Assembly (NCBI RefSeq): GCF_000192865.1
Contig: NC_015276.1
Location: 3,162,001 to 3,226,000 of the forward strand
Source of the DNA: Marinomonas mediterranea MMB-1
GTDB lineage: Bacteria; Pseudomonadota; Gammaproteobacteria; Pseudomonadales; Marinomonadaceae
DNA: 64,000 bases
Reading direction: 5' to 3'
In this document: in pieces, positions 18,162-26,378 of the stretch
Layout: the number at the start of each line of letters is the position of its first letter
Numbering within the stretch: the stretch's first letter is position 1
Notes under the pieces: model-generated
What the model was told of the DNA's origin: nothing
Seen by the model: the letters and a program-made list of their open reading frames with translations, nothing else
Database searches by the model: none
Made by a program: the position numbers and the translations under genes

Positions 18162-19077
18162 CCAACTCTGGTACAGCGTCAAACAAATCTGCCACAAGAC
18201 CGTAATCGGCAACTTGAAAGATTGGGGCTTCTTCGTCTTTATTGATCGCAACAATGACCTTCGAGTCTTTCATACCAGCAAGGTGCTGAATCGCTCCAGA
18301 AATACCAACAGCAACATACAAATCTGGTGCAACCGTTTTGCCGGTTTGACCGACTTGCATATCGTTGGGAACAAAGCCTGCATCAACCGCAGCGCGTGAT
18401 GCGCCTATGGCTGCACCAAGTTTGTCAGCCACCCCTTCAAGAAGAGCAAAATTGTCACCGCTGCCCATACCGCGCCCACCCGAAACAATGACGCTGGCGG
18501 CCGTCAACTCTGGACGGTCAGACTCAACCAACTGATCTGAAACGAATCGACTTTGATCAGATTCAATCACTTGATTAAGCGTCGCAATGTCAGCACTGCC
18601 GCCTTCTGCTGGCGCCGCATCAAACCCCGTTGCACGCACAGTAATCACTTTCACTGAATCTGATGACTTCACGGTAGCAATGGCGTTACCTGCATAAATT
18701 GGGCGCACAAAGGTATCGACGCTTTCTACTTTGATAATGTCTGAGATCTGTGCGACATCAAGCAGCGCAGCAACACGTGGTAGCAAATTTTTACCCGTCG
18801 TGGTGGCAGGCGTCATGACATGGCTATAGTCCGATGCAAGCTCGACCACTAATTTGGCAATATTTTCTGCCAACTGATGTTCATAAGCCGCATTGTCGGC
18901 AACCAATACTTTAGAGACACCCGCTACCTTTTGAGCTTGATCTGCAACGTCACTGCATTGGCTACCAGCGATCAAAACATGAACATCACCATCAATTTCA
19001 AGCGCAGCCGTGATCGAGTTTAGAGTCGCAGGTTTAAGAGTTGAATTATCGTGTTCGGAAATGACTAAAACGCTCAT
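18148..19077 (-). CDS. etfA: Electron transfer flavoprotein alpha subunit
   Basis: 309 residues. The C-terminal FAD-binding domain carries VSGGRGMGSGDNF, GASRAAVDAGFVPNDMQVGQTG and YVAVGISGAIQHLAGM, the family signature. It accepts electrons from acyl-CoA dehydrogenases and passes them to ETF-ubiquinone oxidoreductase. The start overlaps etfB by four bases (ATGA), indicating translational coupling. Confidence 0.96.
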   Translation of the reverse strand: MSVLVISEHDNSTLKPATLNSITAALEIDGDVHVLIAGSQCSDVADQAQKVAGVSKVLVADNAAYEHQLAENIAKLVVELASDYSHVMTPATTTGKNLLPRVAALLDVAQISDIIKVESVDTFVRPIYAGNAIATVKSSDSVKVITVRATGFDAAPAEGGSADIATLNQVIESDQSRFVSDQLVESDRPELTAASVIVSGGRGMGSGDNFALLEGVADKLGAAIGASRAAVDAGFVPNDMQVGQTGKTVAPDLYVAVGISGAIQHLAGMKDSKVIVAINKDEEAPIFQVADYGLVADLFDAVPELESNL

Positions 19078-19826
19078 GCTATCACCTTCGCTTCGTTCTT
19101 AAGTTTGTCTACTAGCTCGGATACTGATCCTACTTTGACGCCGCCACTGCGTTCTGGTGGTGGGGTTACCGACACAATCTCCAGAGTGGATTTTATTTCC
19201 ACACCGAGGTCTTCTGGCGTTTTTACATCAAGCGGTTTACGTTTCGCTTTCATAATATCGGGAAGTTTCGCGAAACGCGGTTCATTGAGACGCAGGTCAG
19301 TGGTAATAACCGCGGGTAATTTAACCGCCAAGGTCTGTAGCCCACCGTCTACTTCACGAGTGACGATGGCTTCACCACCTTCAATGGCGACTTCCGAAGC
19401 GAACGTTGCTTGCGGAGCATCTAACAGAGCTGCAAGCATTTGACCCGTCTGATTATTGTCTGAATCAATGGCTTGCTTACCCATGATCACTAAATCCGTA
19501 CCTTCCTCTTTTACTATTTTGGACAATAATTTAGCGACAGAAAGAGAATCCAATGCATCCTCAGCCTCAACTTGAATAGCACGATCAGCGCCGAGTGCTA
19601 AAGCAGTGCGAAGTGTCTCTTGGCACGCCTTTGACCCGATGGAAGCAACGATGATTTCAGAAACCACGCCCTTTTCTTTTAATCGAATCGCTTCTTCAAC
19701 TGCGATTTCACAAAAAGGGTTCATCGACATTTTTATGTTTGTTAGATCGACCGCAGAGTGATCGGGTTTAATACGGACCTTAACGTTGTAGTCAATGACC
19801 CGTTTTACAGCAACTAGTATCTTCAT
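19074..19826 (-). CDS. etfB: Electron transfer flavoprotein beta subunit
   Basis: 250 residues, AMP-binding subunit of ETF. The start is MKILVAVKRVIDYNVKVR; NPFCEIAVEEAIRLKEK, GKQAIDSDNNQTGQM and the conserved TREVDGG / DLRLNEPR blocks follow. First gene of etfBA, with GAGGGG before the ATG. It works with EtfA and the acyl-CoA dehydrogenase encoded at 26379-28181. Confidence 0.96.
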   Translation of the reverse strand: MKILVAVKRVIDYNVKVRIKPDHSAVDLTNIKMSMNPFCEIAVEEAIRLKEKGVVSEIIVASIGSKACQETLRTALALGADRAIQVEAEDALDSLSVAKLLSKIVKEEGTDLVIMGKQAIDSDNNQTGQMLAALLDAPQATFASEVAIEGGEAIVTREVDGGLQTLAVKLPAVITTDLRLNEPRFAKLPDIMKAKRKPLDVKTPEDLGVEIKSTLEIVSVTPPPERSGGVKVGSVSELVDKLKNEAKVIA

Positions 19827-20079
19827 AAGCCCCTCTAATTTTTATTTAAGCTCAGTCCGAGAACGATTAACCATTCAAACTTTAGCAGATGTTGGTACTG
19901 AGCTGATCTACATTATGTTGACGATCAACTCGGTAATCTATAGTTATTAAATACTAGCTGGGATACGACTTTCCTCAATAACAAAAAAGCGCCTGTTGAC
20001 TAACAAAAAATGTCATTGGAGGAAATTTCAACGCGGATCGTTTGATTTACAGGGGGTAAACAGCAGAAAAAGAGAGAGG
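19827..20079. other. Intergenic control region upstream of etfBA
   Basis: No gene is seen. It is AT-rich and must hold the etfB promoter on the minus strand. The clearest symmetric sequence is GTTGACGATCAAC at 19917-19929, which could be an operator; nothing else stands out. Confidence 0.4.
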
Positions 20080-20122
20080 AATGGCGTTGAGGTATGAACA
20101 TTTTCCTTCAACGCCATTTTTA
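20080..20122. terminator. Hairpin downstream of the DUF4105 gene
   Basis: Arms AATGGCGTTGA (20080-20090) and TCAACGCCATT (20108-20118) are followed on the plus strand by TTT. The T-run is poor on the minus strand, where the upstream gene lies. Confidence 0.5.
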
Positions 20123-20128
20123 AGAGTG

Positions 20129-22009
20129 TTAAAAATAATACATCAGTGAGACGTGGCCATTGAGCCAGTCCGACTGATTCGTCTTAATATATTGGGTTTC
20201 GCCTCTTAGCTGAAGATCATCAGACATCATAAGGCCGACACCCGCAGAAAAACGGTGCGTTGCATCAGATAAACGCTTTGTGTCACTCCAATATTGATAA
20301 CCGGTATAAAATGAGCTTTTTTGACCTTGAATAAGCCATCGCACTTCAGGCCCAACCTCTGTCAAATAGCCATGCTTATACTCGTTGTCAATTGATGCAC
20401 TGGCATTTAGGAACACCGCCACCAACCCTTGACCATAAGTGTATGTTGCGCCGACTCCGCCCTGTAAGTTGAATACGAGCTCGTCGGATTGTCGTATATC
20501 ATGTATTAAACTGGCATTTACTTTCCACGATTTCGGTGTCATTAAGGCCGTTCTTGGAGACATAGACATGATGTTAACGAAGTTCAAATAGTCCAACTCA
20601 ACGTCCATCTCGTCGTTTACTCTCAAAGCACCACCGAGCATGGAAAGTTCCGCACCCGGTAAGTAGCCATCGATCGGGTCTAAAACATCGTGATACGATG
20701 GTCGGTATTCCAGTCTTCCAAACCCTTTGTCGTCTCTTACTAGTCCTCCAAAAGACACCCTTTGAGTTTTATGCCCTTCGTCGTCTCGTTTTTCTGGTGT
20801 TGGCATATCCATAAAGACTGATCGTGCGCCCATTTTACTTCTCAGGGACAACAACTTTATCGAACGACTGCTCAGATGGCTAAGAGAGGATTTCTTCCTA
20901 GCCGATAAATAGCGACTGTATTCGTATGCCACCTCGATGATGCGCGTTTGATCGTAGTTGCCATAAGCCTCTAAATCACTTAAATCAAGCTCTACGCTTT
21001 CAACTAATTGTTTTGCAATTGAAACTTGACGTTCACTCAACTCGTCCATCATATAGTTCATACGATTCATAACAGACGGTCGATAGGTTGTATCGGCTAA
21101 CAACCCGTTGGCGTTTAATGCTCGTACCGTATCAACAGGAATAGCCCAAATGTCGAACGAATCAGCCAATCCAGGGCCCTCTACCGCCGCATCCAATAGC
21201 GTCAGTAATTGATAGGAGCAGTTTTCAGAGAAGAAATAATAATCAAAGTGCGCGGATTGCACTTCCCATATGTGACGTAAAAATTGGTCAAGTTCAGTTT
21301 GAGATAACTTAAGTTCATATTCCCAAATATCTCGGCTTTCAAGGAAACTATACTCTTTCACTTTTTGATAATAAGGCATGATTGACGCGACGCCAGGGTA
21401 GCCTCCGGTAAGCCCTTTGTAGGTAAAGACAAGCTCATTATCATTGGGATCAGTATTCGCTGCAAAGTTAACCGCGGAATCAAGTAAAGGGTTGTTGTTT
21501 CCACGTTTTTTCACACGAAACAAGGTATGTCCATACATTGAAGACGGGCTGTTTAAATATGCAGCAGGAAACACCAAATACAACTTTTCGCCATTTAAGT
21601 CGTCAAACCACTTATTAAATTCAGGACAATCTACATCAATAAAAGGCACGTCGGGCATTTTGTTCTTTAGCCAAACCAAGCGAGCGGGGAAACGACACTG
21701 TGCCGCTTTAACATCTGGGTTAAGAGCGAGCTGTTCGTCTTTAGACTTCTGAAAAAACTCAAAGGTATGTTCTAGTTCAGAAAGCGGATCCTGACTTCCA
21801 TCAGAAGATAAGAAAAAGCGCCCATCGTCTATTTGGCTGCCATTATCAAAGTTGATCCCGACGCGATGATAATGCAGTAAGTCTCGCCATTGTGGATCCT
21901 GAGACAGTGTTTCTAAATTCATTGAATGGGTATTGACACTAATCAACATACTAAAAAATACAGTCGTCAATAGCGTGAACAGGTTTGCGAACTTTGGTTT
22001 GATCAACAT
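20129..22009 (-). CDS. DUF4105 (Lnb-type) periplasmic/outer-membrane protein
   Basis: 626 residues. A signal peptide (hydrophobic residues about 9-26) is followed by a papain/NlpC-like domain: SMYGHTLFRV carries the putative catalytic His and SENCSYQLLTLLDAA the putative Cys. The C-terminal 200 residues alternate hydrophobic and polar residues and end in aromatic MYYF, suggesting an outer-membrane beta-barrel (DUF7840-like). The role is unknown; the N-terminal domain resembles lysostaphin-independent peptidase/transferase-like folds only by motif. It is downstream of a DUF3015 gene on the same strand, with a strong terminator between them. Confidence 0.8.
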   Translation of the reverse strand: MLIKPKFANLFTLLTTVFFSMLISVNTHSMNLETLSQDPQWRDLLHYHRVGINFDNGSQIDDGRFFLSSDGSQDPLSELEHTFEFFQKSKDEQLALNPDVKAAQCRFPARLVWLKNKMPDVPFIDVDCPEFNKWFDDLNGEKLYLVFPAAYLNSPSSMYGHTLFRVKKRGNNNPLLDSAVNFAANTDPNDNELVFTYKGLTGGYPGVASIMPYYQKVKEYSFLESRDIWEYELKLSQTELDQFLRHIWEVQSAHFDYYFFSENCSYQLLTLLDAAVEGPGLADSFDIWAIPVDTVRALNANGLLADTTYRPSVMNRMNYMMDELSERQVSIAKQLVESVELDLSDLEAYGNYDQTRIIEVAYEYSRYLSARKKSSLSHLSSRSIKLLSLRSKMGARSVFMDMPTPEKRDDEGHKTQRVSFGGLVRDDKGFGRLEYRPSYHDVLDPIDGYLPGAELSMLGGALRVNDEMDVELDYLNFVNIMSMSPRTALMTPKSWKVNASLIHDIRQSDELVFNLQGGVGATYTYGQGLVAVFLNASASIDNEYKHGYLTEVGPEVRWLIQGQKSSFYTGYQYWSDTKRLSDATHRFSAGVGLMMSDDLQLRGETQYIKTNQSDWLNGHVSLMYYF

Positions 22010-22044
22010 AGGGCGAAGCGCATTAAAGTAAAAAGAATAGGCAT

Positions 22045-22088
22045 AAAAAAGCGCTAGTAAGTAGAGTTTATCTACTTCTAGCGCTTTT
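22045..22088 (-). terminator. Rho-independent terminator after the DUF3015 gene
   Basis: Arms AAAAGCGCTAG-x-AGTAGA and TCTACTTCTAGCGCTTTT enclose a short loop. On the minus strand the stem is followed by TTTTTT. It lies between the DUF3015 stop codon and the DUF4105 start. Confidence 0.85.
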
Positions 22089-22104
22089 CAAAATATAGGT
22101 TAAA

Positions 22105-22587
22105 TTAACCTAGGTATTTAGCAAGCTCTGGAGATTGCTCCATCACGTCAACAATCTCTTGGTACGCTGACGCAGACGTTACATCTGCAGATGCGAAGAT
22201 CGAATCAAAGTTAGATTGCATAGCATCTTCAAATACTTTTTGATCTTGAGACTCAACACCAATCAATTGGCTAAGAGCAGCAAGTGTTTCGCCGTGACCT
22301 TTTGCAGAATCAACCGCTAAAGGCTCCAAGTTATCATTAATGAAAACAGCAACACTGCTAGAGAATGGGCCATTTGCGTCTTCACAACCTAACGTACCAG
22401 ACGTCATACCGAACGTTTGGTTACCAGAAGTGCCGTTAGTTGTTGCAGCAAGTACATGCTCGTACCAAGCATTTGCATCGCTAAAAACTTGAGAACCTAG
22501 ACCACAACCAGCAGGACCGTGGCCACCAGCAGCGAAAGAAGAAACAGAAACAGTTGCCAGAGCGGCAGAAAGGATAAGCTTTTTCAT
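22105..22587 (-). CDS. DUF3015 family periplasmic protein
   Basis: 160 residues from ATG 22587, which has GGGAG four bases upstream; a start six codons earlier is also in frame. A typical signal peptide (MKKLILSAALATVSVSSFA) precedes the family motif GPAGCGLGSQVF, and the HVLAATTNGTSGNQTFGMTSGTLGC block is also present. The two conserved Cys probably form a disulfide. Exported, function unknown, and often found beside DUF4105 genes as here. Confidence 0.85.
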   Translation of the reverse strand: MKKLILSAALATVSVSSFAAGGHGPAGCGLGSQVFSDANAWYEHVLAATTNGTSGNQTFGMTSGTLGCEDANGPFSSSVAVFINDNLEPLAVDSAKGHGETLAALSQLIGVESQDQKVFEDAMQSNFDSIFASADVTSASAYQEIVDVMEQSPELAKYLG

Positions 22588-22809
22588 AATACTCCCTATA
22601 TCCATAATATAAATTTAAAATCCATTTGCAGCGACTACATCTTAATAATCCATCAATATAGCCCCTAACAGATTGCGATTATATCTACCTGCTTCTCTGT
22701 GTAAAAGAACTTTGTCTTATTTTCGAAATATTTTCGATTTTGTATAAAACACACTCAAAAAATAATGATTAACCTAGGGAAGGTGTGAAAAAGTCCACTG
22801 ACTTCAGCG

Positions 22810-22818
22810 TGTGGATAA
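22810..22818 (-). promoter_or_regulatory. Perfect DnaA-box sequence in the left arm
   Basis: TGTGGATAA, the reverse complement of the consensus DnaA box TTATCCACA. It is in the left 42-bp arm, facing the copy in the right arm. Functional binding is not shown. Confidence 0.4.
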
Positions 22819-23087
22819 CTCATCTTTATTCGAGGCAAGTTTCGCCGTCCAATATTGAGCATATTGGCAAGAAAGTTAACAAAGAATTAAAGAGAGCTTA
22901 GTCCACGCCCTTTGGGTCTTTCAGAGAAACAGCCTATCTTCGTTAAGAGTGATTGAAAGGTATTAACATTCCTGCTCACTCTCGCCTTAATAGGCTGTTT
23001 CTCTGATAAGACTGAAGTTCATAAGACTTATTCGTACCTTCCCTAGAAAGTTGATTAAACGTTAAGGAAGGTACGAATAAGAAAGCG

Positions 23088-23096
23088 TTATCCACA
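23088..23096 (+). promoter_or_regulatory. Perfect DnaA-box sequence in the right arm
   Basis: TTATCCACA, the consensus DnaA box. It lies at the position equivalent to 22810-22818, so it is preserved in both arms of the inverted repeat. Confidence 0.4.
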
Positions 23097-23128
23097 CGCT
23101 TAAGCCAGTGGACTTGTTCACACCTTCC

Positions 23129-23884
23129 TTAAGCCTTTGGCCGAGAAAGGAATGCGCTAAAAGCAGCACTTGCTTCACGAGACTTTAACCGCTCTTTAAA
23201 GATTCGAGCCTCTCTCATAAGTGCCATCTGAACATCATCTTGGCCCCGATACTTCAGTAAATCTTTCGATAGAATAACGGCCTCACGAGGCAAAGTCGCA
23301 ACTTTATGGGCCAATGCTTTGGCTAAATCCAACGCTTCTCCAGACTCACATACTTTATTAACCAACTTATAATCTAATGCTTCTAAGCCACTAATTTCTT
23401 CCCCCAATACCAACACCTCAAATGCATGCTGGTGGCCAACCAATTTGGGCAACAAATGACTAGAGGCCGCTTCAGGTACTAACCCCAATTGAACAAATGG
23501 AAACTTCAATACCGCCTCGCGCGCGGCAACCACTAAATCGCAGTGCAACAACATCGTTGCGCCAATACCCACTGCTCGTCCTTCCACGGCGGCGATTAAC
23601 GGTTTTTTATAGCTCGTTAGTATTTGTAAGAATGCGAGCGTACTGGCCATTTTATCGGGGGAGTGAGCAATTGAAATAAACTCATTAATATCATTGCCCG
23701 CAGTGAAATCTTCACCTTCACCATGTATCAGCGTCACTCTGACATTGTCGTTTGCCTCAGCAGAATGAAGGAAGTCACTCATCTGTTGATACATATCGAG
23801 TGTAATCGCGTTCTTTTTTTCAGGTCGATTAAAACGAAGATACTGAACACCGTCTTCAATAAGTTCAACGATATGTTCCGACAT
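23129..23884 (-). CDS. Enoyl-CoA hydratase/isomerase family protein
   Basis: 251 residues from ATG 23884, with GGAG six bases upstream; a TTG four codons earlier is in frame. Crotonase fold: FNRPEKKNAIT, the first oxyanion-hole block EGEDFTAGNDINEF, and the second block AVEGRAVGIGATMLLHCDLVVA. The region PFVQLGLVPEAASSHLLPKLVG carries one catalytic Glu position. The stop codon abuts the structured repeat element. It probably acts on an acyl-CoA in beta-oxidation or isomerisation; the exact substrate is unclear. Confidence 0.9.
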   Translation of the reverse strand: MSEHIVELIEDGVQYLRFNRPEKKNAITLDMYQQMSDFLHSAEANDNVRVTLIHGEGEDFTAGNDINEFISIAHSPDKMASTLAFLQILTSYKKPLIAAVEGRAVGIGATMLLHCDLVVAAREAVLKFPFVQLGLVPEAASSHLLPKLVGHQHAFEVLVLGEEISGLEALDYKLVNKVCESGEALDLAKALAHKVATLPREAVILSKDLLKYRGQDDVQMALMREARIFKERLKSREASAAFSAFLSRPKA

Positions 23885-23992
23885 GTAAGACTCCAATTCG
23901 AGAAGTGTTTGAGTGCGTTATAGAAAGTTAGACTTGCTTACAGCACCCTTAATTGAGGCGCTCTGATCACGTGCAATACCGAACAATTCTAT

Positions 23993-24022
23993 GAGTGCCA
24001 AGCTCTACTCAGCTTGGCACTC
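23993..24022. terminator. Hairpin downstream of the fadD-like gene
   Basis: Perfect 12-bp arms GAGTGCCAAGCT and AGCTTGGCACTC with a 6-base loop. No U-tract follows on either strand. Confidence 0.45.
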
Positions 24023-24068
24023 AACATGAAGGATATGACTTCTAGAGACAAAAGCCCTAAACTCAAGA

Positions 24069-25757
24069 TCAAGCTGATTGATCTTCCTCACGAAGCGCCC
24101 TCCTCAACACCTTACCGACGTTTGTTTTTGGAAGCTCTTTACGTACTTCAACAAACTTCGGTACCTTATAAGGCGTTAAATGTTCTTTGCAGTATGCTCT
24201 GATATCTCCTGTCGAAGGCTCTTTCTCTGCATTCCTTAAGACGATAAACGCCTTCACCGCTTCCCCTGTTTTATCGTCCTCTACACCAATCGCAGCGGCT
24301 TCCAAAACATCGGGATGGGAACACAACACATCTTCAATTTCAGTCGGATAGACATTGAACCCAGAAACAATGATCATATCCTTGGCTCGATCAACAATCT
24401 GCAAATAACCGTCGTCGTGAATCACGGCAATATCACCGGTAATAAGAAAGCCGTCTTTCGTCATCACATCACGCGTTGCTTCTTCCTGTTGCCAATAACC
24501 CTTCATGACTTGAGGTCCACTAACACACAAGACACCCGGCTCACCTTGAGGAGATTCAAGGCCTTCTTCATCAATCACTTTTACTTTTGTTTCATCAACA
24601 GGCAAGCCGATCGTACCGACTTTTTCATATCCGATAGGGTTAAACGACACAACAGGAGAGGTTTCTGTTAATCCGTACCCTTCGACCACCTGACAACCCG
24701 TTAACTCTTTCCATTGATCCGCAGCAGCGTGTGTTAGAGGCATCCCCCCTGAACACGTTATTTTTAGATTAGAGAAGTCAACGGCTTTGAAATCATCTCG
24801 ATTGCACAAGCCAACAAACAAAGTATTGAGACCGACAAAGCCCGTAAACTTCCATTTATTCAACTCTTTAACGAAGTTCGGAAGATCTCTAGGATTTGGA
24901 ATTAAGACGGTATGACCACCTCGCTCAAACAAAGTAAGACCGTGAATCAAAAAGGCATATATGTGGTACAGCGGCAGCGGCGCAATAAACAGCTCCTCTT
25001 GCTCTTTTAAATGCTCTTTTAACCTAAAAGACAATTGGTGCATATTCGAAATTAAATTGGCATTGGTGAGCATCGCCCCCTTTGCTACTCCGGTTGTTCC
25101 GCCGGTGTATTGGAGCGCGACAATGTCTTTTTGCTCTCCCTTCACTTTCCGCAAGGGCAAACCTTTACCTAGAGCAAGTACGTCATTTAAGCGCTTTGCT
25201 TCAGGTAAACTGTAGTCGGGGACCATTTTTTTGATATACCGCACAACAGAGTTAATCAACACTCGCTTTACAGGAGGATGGAAGTCTGCCAGCTCAGTAA
25301 TAATCAGGTGCTTAATCCCCGTCTTGTGAACGATTTTTTCGACCGTATGCGCCATATTCGCCAGTACAACTAAGGCTTTTACGCCCGAGTCATTAAACTG
25401 ATGTTCAAGCTCTTTAGGGGTATATAAAGGGTTGGTATTTACGATAACCAAACCTGCTTTTAACGCACCAAATACCACAACAGGGTATTGAAGAACGTTA
25501 GGAAGTTGAATTGCGATACGATCACCGACTTGGAGATCGGTGTGATTTTGAATGTATCCTGCAAACTGATCTGACTTTTCATTCAGCTCTCGATAAGTCA
25601 GCGTTCTTCCCATGCAACTAAATGCGGGAAGATCTTTAAATTTTTCACATGATGACGTGAGAACTTCCAATATGGTTTGGAAGTTCTGCGGATTTAATGA
25701 GACTGGTACCGCCAGACCAGGCTCGAAACAGGCCGTTACTGCATGTTCATTCGGCAT
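24069..25757 (-). CDS. fadD: Long-chain fatty acid--CoA ligase
   Basis: 562 residues from ATG 25757 (GGAG five bases upstream). The ANL superfamily AMP-binding motif YTGGTTGVAKGAMLTNANL, the A5 region EGYGLTETSPVV, the hinge DRAKDMIIVSGFNVYPTEIE and the A10 catalytic lysine (LPKTNVGKVLRR) are all present. It forms acyl-AMP and then acyl-CoA, feeding the beta-oxidation genes around it. A paralogue with medium-chain preference cannot be excluded from sequence. Confidence 0.92.
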   Translation of the reverse strand: MPNEHAVTACFEPGLAVPVSLNPQNFQTILEVLTSSCEKFKDLPAFSCMGRTLTYRELNEKSDQFAGYIQNHTDLQVGDRIAIQLPNVLQYPVVVFGALKAGLVIVNTNPLYTPKELEHQFNDSGVKALVVLANMAHTVEKIVHKTGIKHLIITELADFHPPVKRVLINSVVRYIKKMVPDYSLPEAKRLNDVLALGKGLPLRKVKGEQKDIVALQYTGGTTGVAKGAMLTNANLISNMHQLSFRLKEHLKEQEELFIAPLPLYHIYAFLIHGLTLFERGGHTVLIPNPRDLPNFVKELNKWKFTGFVGLNTLFVGLCNRDDFKAVDFSNLKITCSGGMPLTHAAADQWKELTGCQVVEGYGLTETSPVVSFNPIGYEKVGTIGLPVDETKVKVIDEEGLESPQGEPGVLCVSGPQVMKGYWQQEEATRDVMTKDGFLITGDIAVIHDDGYLQIVDRAKDMIIVSGFNVYPTEIEDVLCSHPDVLEAAAIGVEDDKTGEAVKAFIVLRNAEKEPSTGDIRAYCKEHLTPYKVPKFVEVRKELPKTNVGKVLRRALREEDQSA

Positions 25758-25930
25758 ATAAAGCTCCACTTGTTCTTGTTATAGGAGAATCGCCAGCAAT
25801 CAGGCTTTAGCAAAGACAACGCTAAGGCCAAGTATATTAGAGAAACTGAAAACAATTTTTCAACCAGCCATATAAGAAAAAATGGCTATCAAAGGCATTA
25901 TTCACCGCCTCTAGTTCAAACTAAGTTACT

Positions 25931-26248
25931 TTATTCGTTGGGGAAAATTTGAGTCAATTTAGTTGCTAGCATGATGTCTCCATCTGCTCGGATTTTACCT
26001 TGCATAAAGGCCGCCATGCCATCTAATTCACCACCCATCACCGCTTTTAATGTTTCGGCGTCCATTTCGAGCGTTACAGTAGGATCATCATGTTCACCTT
26101 CTGACAAAGCACAGCCAGAGTCATCAACAATGACGAAATACTGTTTACCGTCATCGATATCAAATTGAAAGATGGCATCCATATCATCAGCTTCATCCGC
26201 ATCAAATCGGCTTACCATTGAATCAAATATGGCTTTTACATCACTCAT
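25931..26248 (-). CDS. SCP2 sterol-binding domain protein
   Basis: 105 residues, a single SCP2-like domain with an acidic N-terminal half and the C-terminal LDGMAAFMQGKIRADGDIMLATKL signature. Stand-alone SCP2 proteins bind fatty acyl or other lipids. Its place between a fatty-acid ligase and an acyl-CoA dehydrogenase suggests acyl-CoA handling. A perfect 16-bp palindrome lies 45 bases upstream of its start. Confidence 0.88.
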   Translation of the reverse strand: MSDVKAIFDSMVSRFDADEADDMDAIFQFDIDDGKQYFVIVDDSGCALSEGEHDDPTVTLEMDAETLKAVMGGELDGMAAFMQGKIRADGDIMLATKLTQIFPNE

Positions 26249-26292
26249 AACTTCACCTTCTCTGCATTTTTATTTTAGTCTGTTTTCGAAAT

Positions 26293-26308
26293 TAACGTTT
26301 AAACGTTA
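26293..26308. promoter_or_regulatory. Perfect 16-bp palindrome upstream of the SCP2 gene
   Basis: TAACGTTTAAACGTTA, fully self-complementary, 45 bases before the SCP2 start. It looks like a dimeric repressor operator. A TetR-type fatty-acid regulator such as PsrA is a reasonable guess, but its identity is not established. Confidence 0.45.
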
Positions 26309-26331
26309 GGACTTTTTATACAATTTCTATA

Positions 26332-26366
26332 CATTTCGGCACATGAGAGACTCATGTGCCGAAATG
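26332..26366. terminator. Long perfect hairpin after the acyl-CoA dehydrogenase gene
   Basis: Perfect 16-bp arms CATTTCGGCACATGAG and CTCATGTGCCGAAATG with a 3-base loop, 12 bases past the dehydrogenase stop codon. There is no strong U-tract. Confidence 0.5.
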
Positions 26367-26378
26367 AAACAACGGTTT

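Larger units (their letters stand above)
22778..23128. repeat. 351-bp cloverleaf-like inverted-repeat element
   Basis: Outer 42-bp arms 22778-22819 and 23087-23128 match at 39 of 42 positions in inverted orientation. Inside lie three further hairpins: CCAATAT/ATATTGG (22849-22867), a perfect 17-bp pair 22921-22937 / 22990-23006, and a perfect 16-bp pair 23027-23042 / 23066-23081. The right arm stops at the base before the stop codon of the enoyl-CoA hydratase gene. No ORF of note lies inside. The layout suggests a non-autonomous mobile (MITE-like) element or a structured nucleic acid. Confidence 0.8.

Noticed and set aside
22778..23128. The DnaA boxes as part of the chromosomal origin.
   Set aside because: Only two boxes, no AT-rich unwinding region with clustered boxes, and no dnaA, dnaN or gidA nearby.
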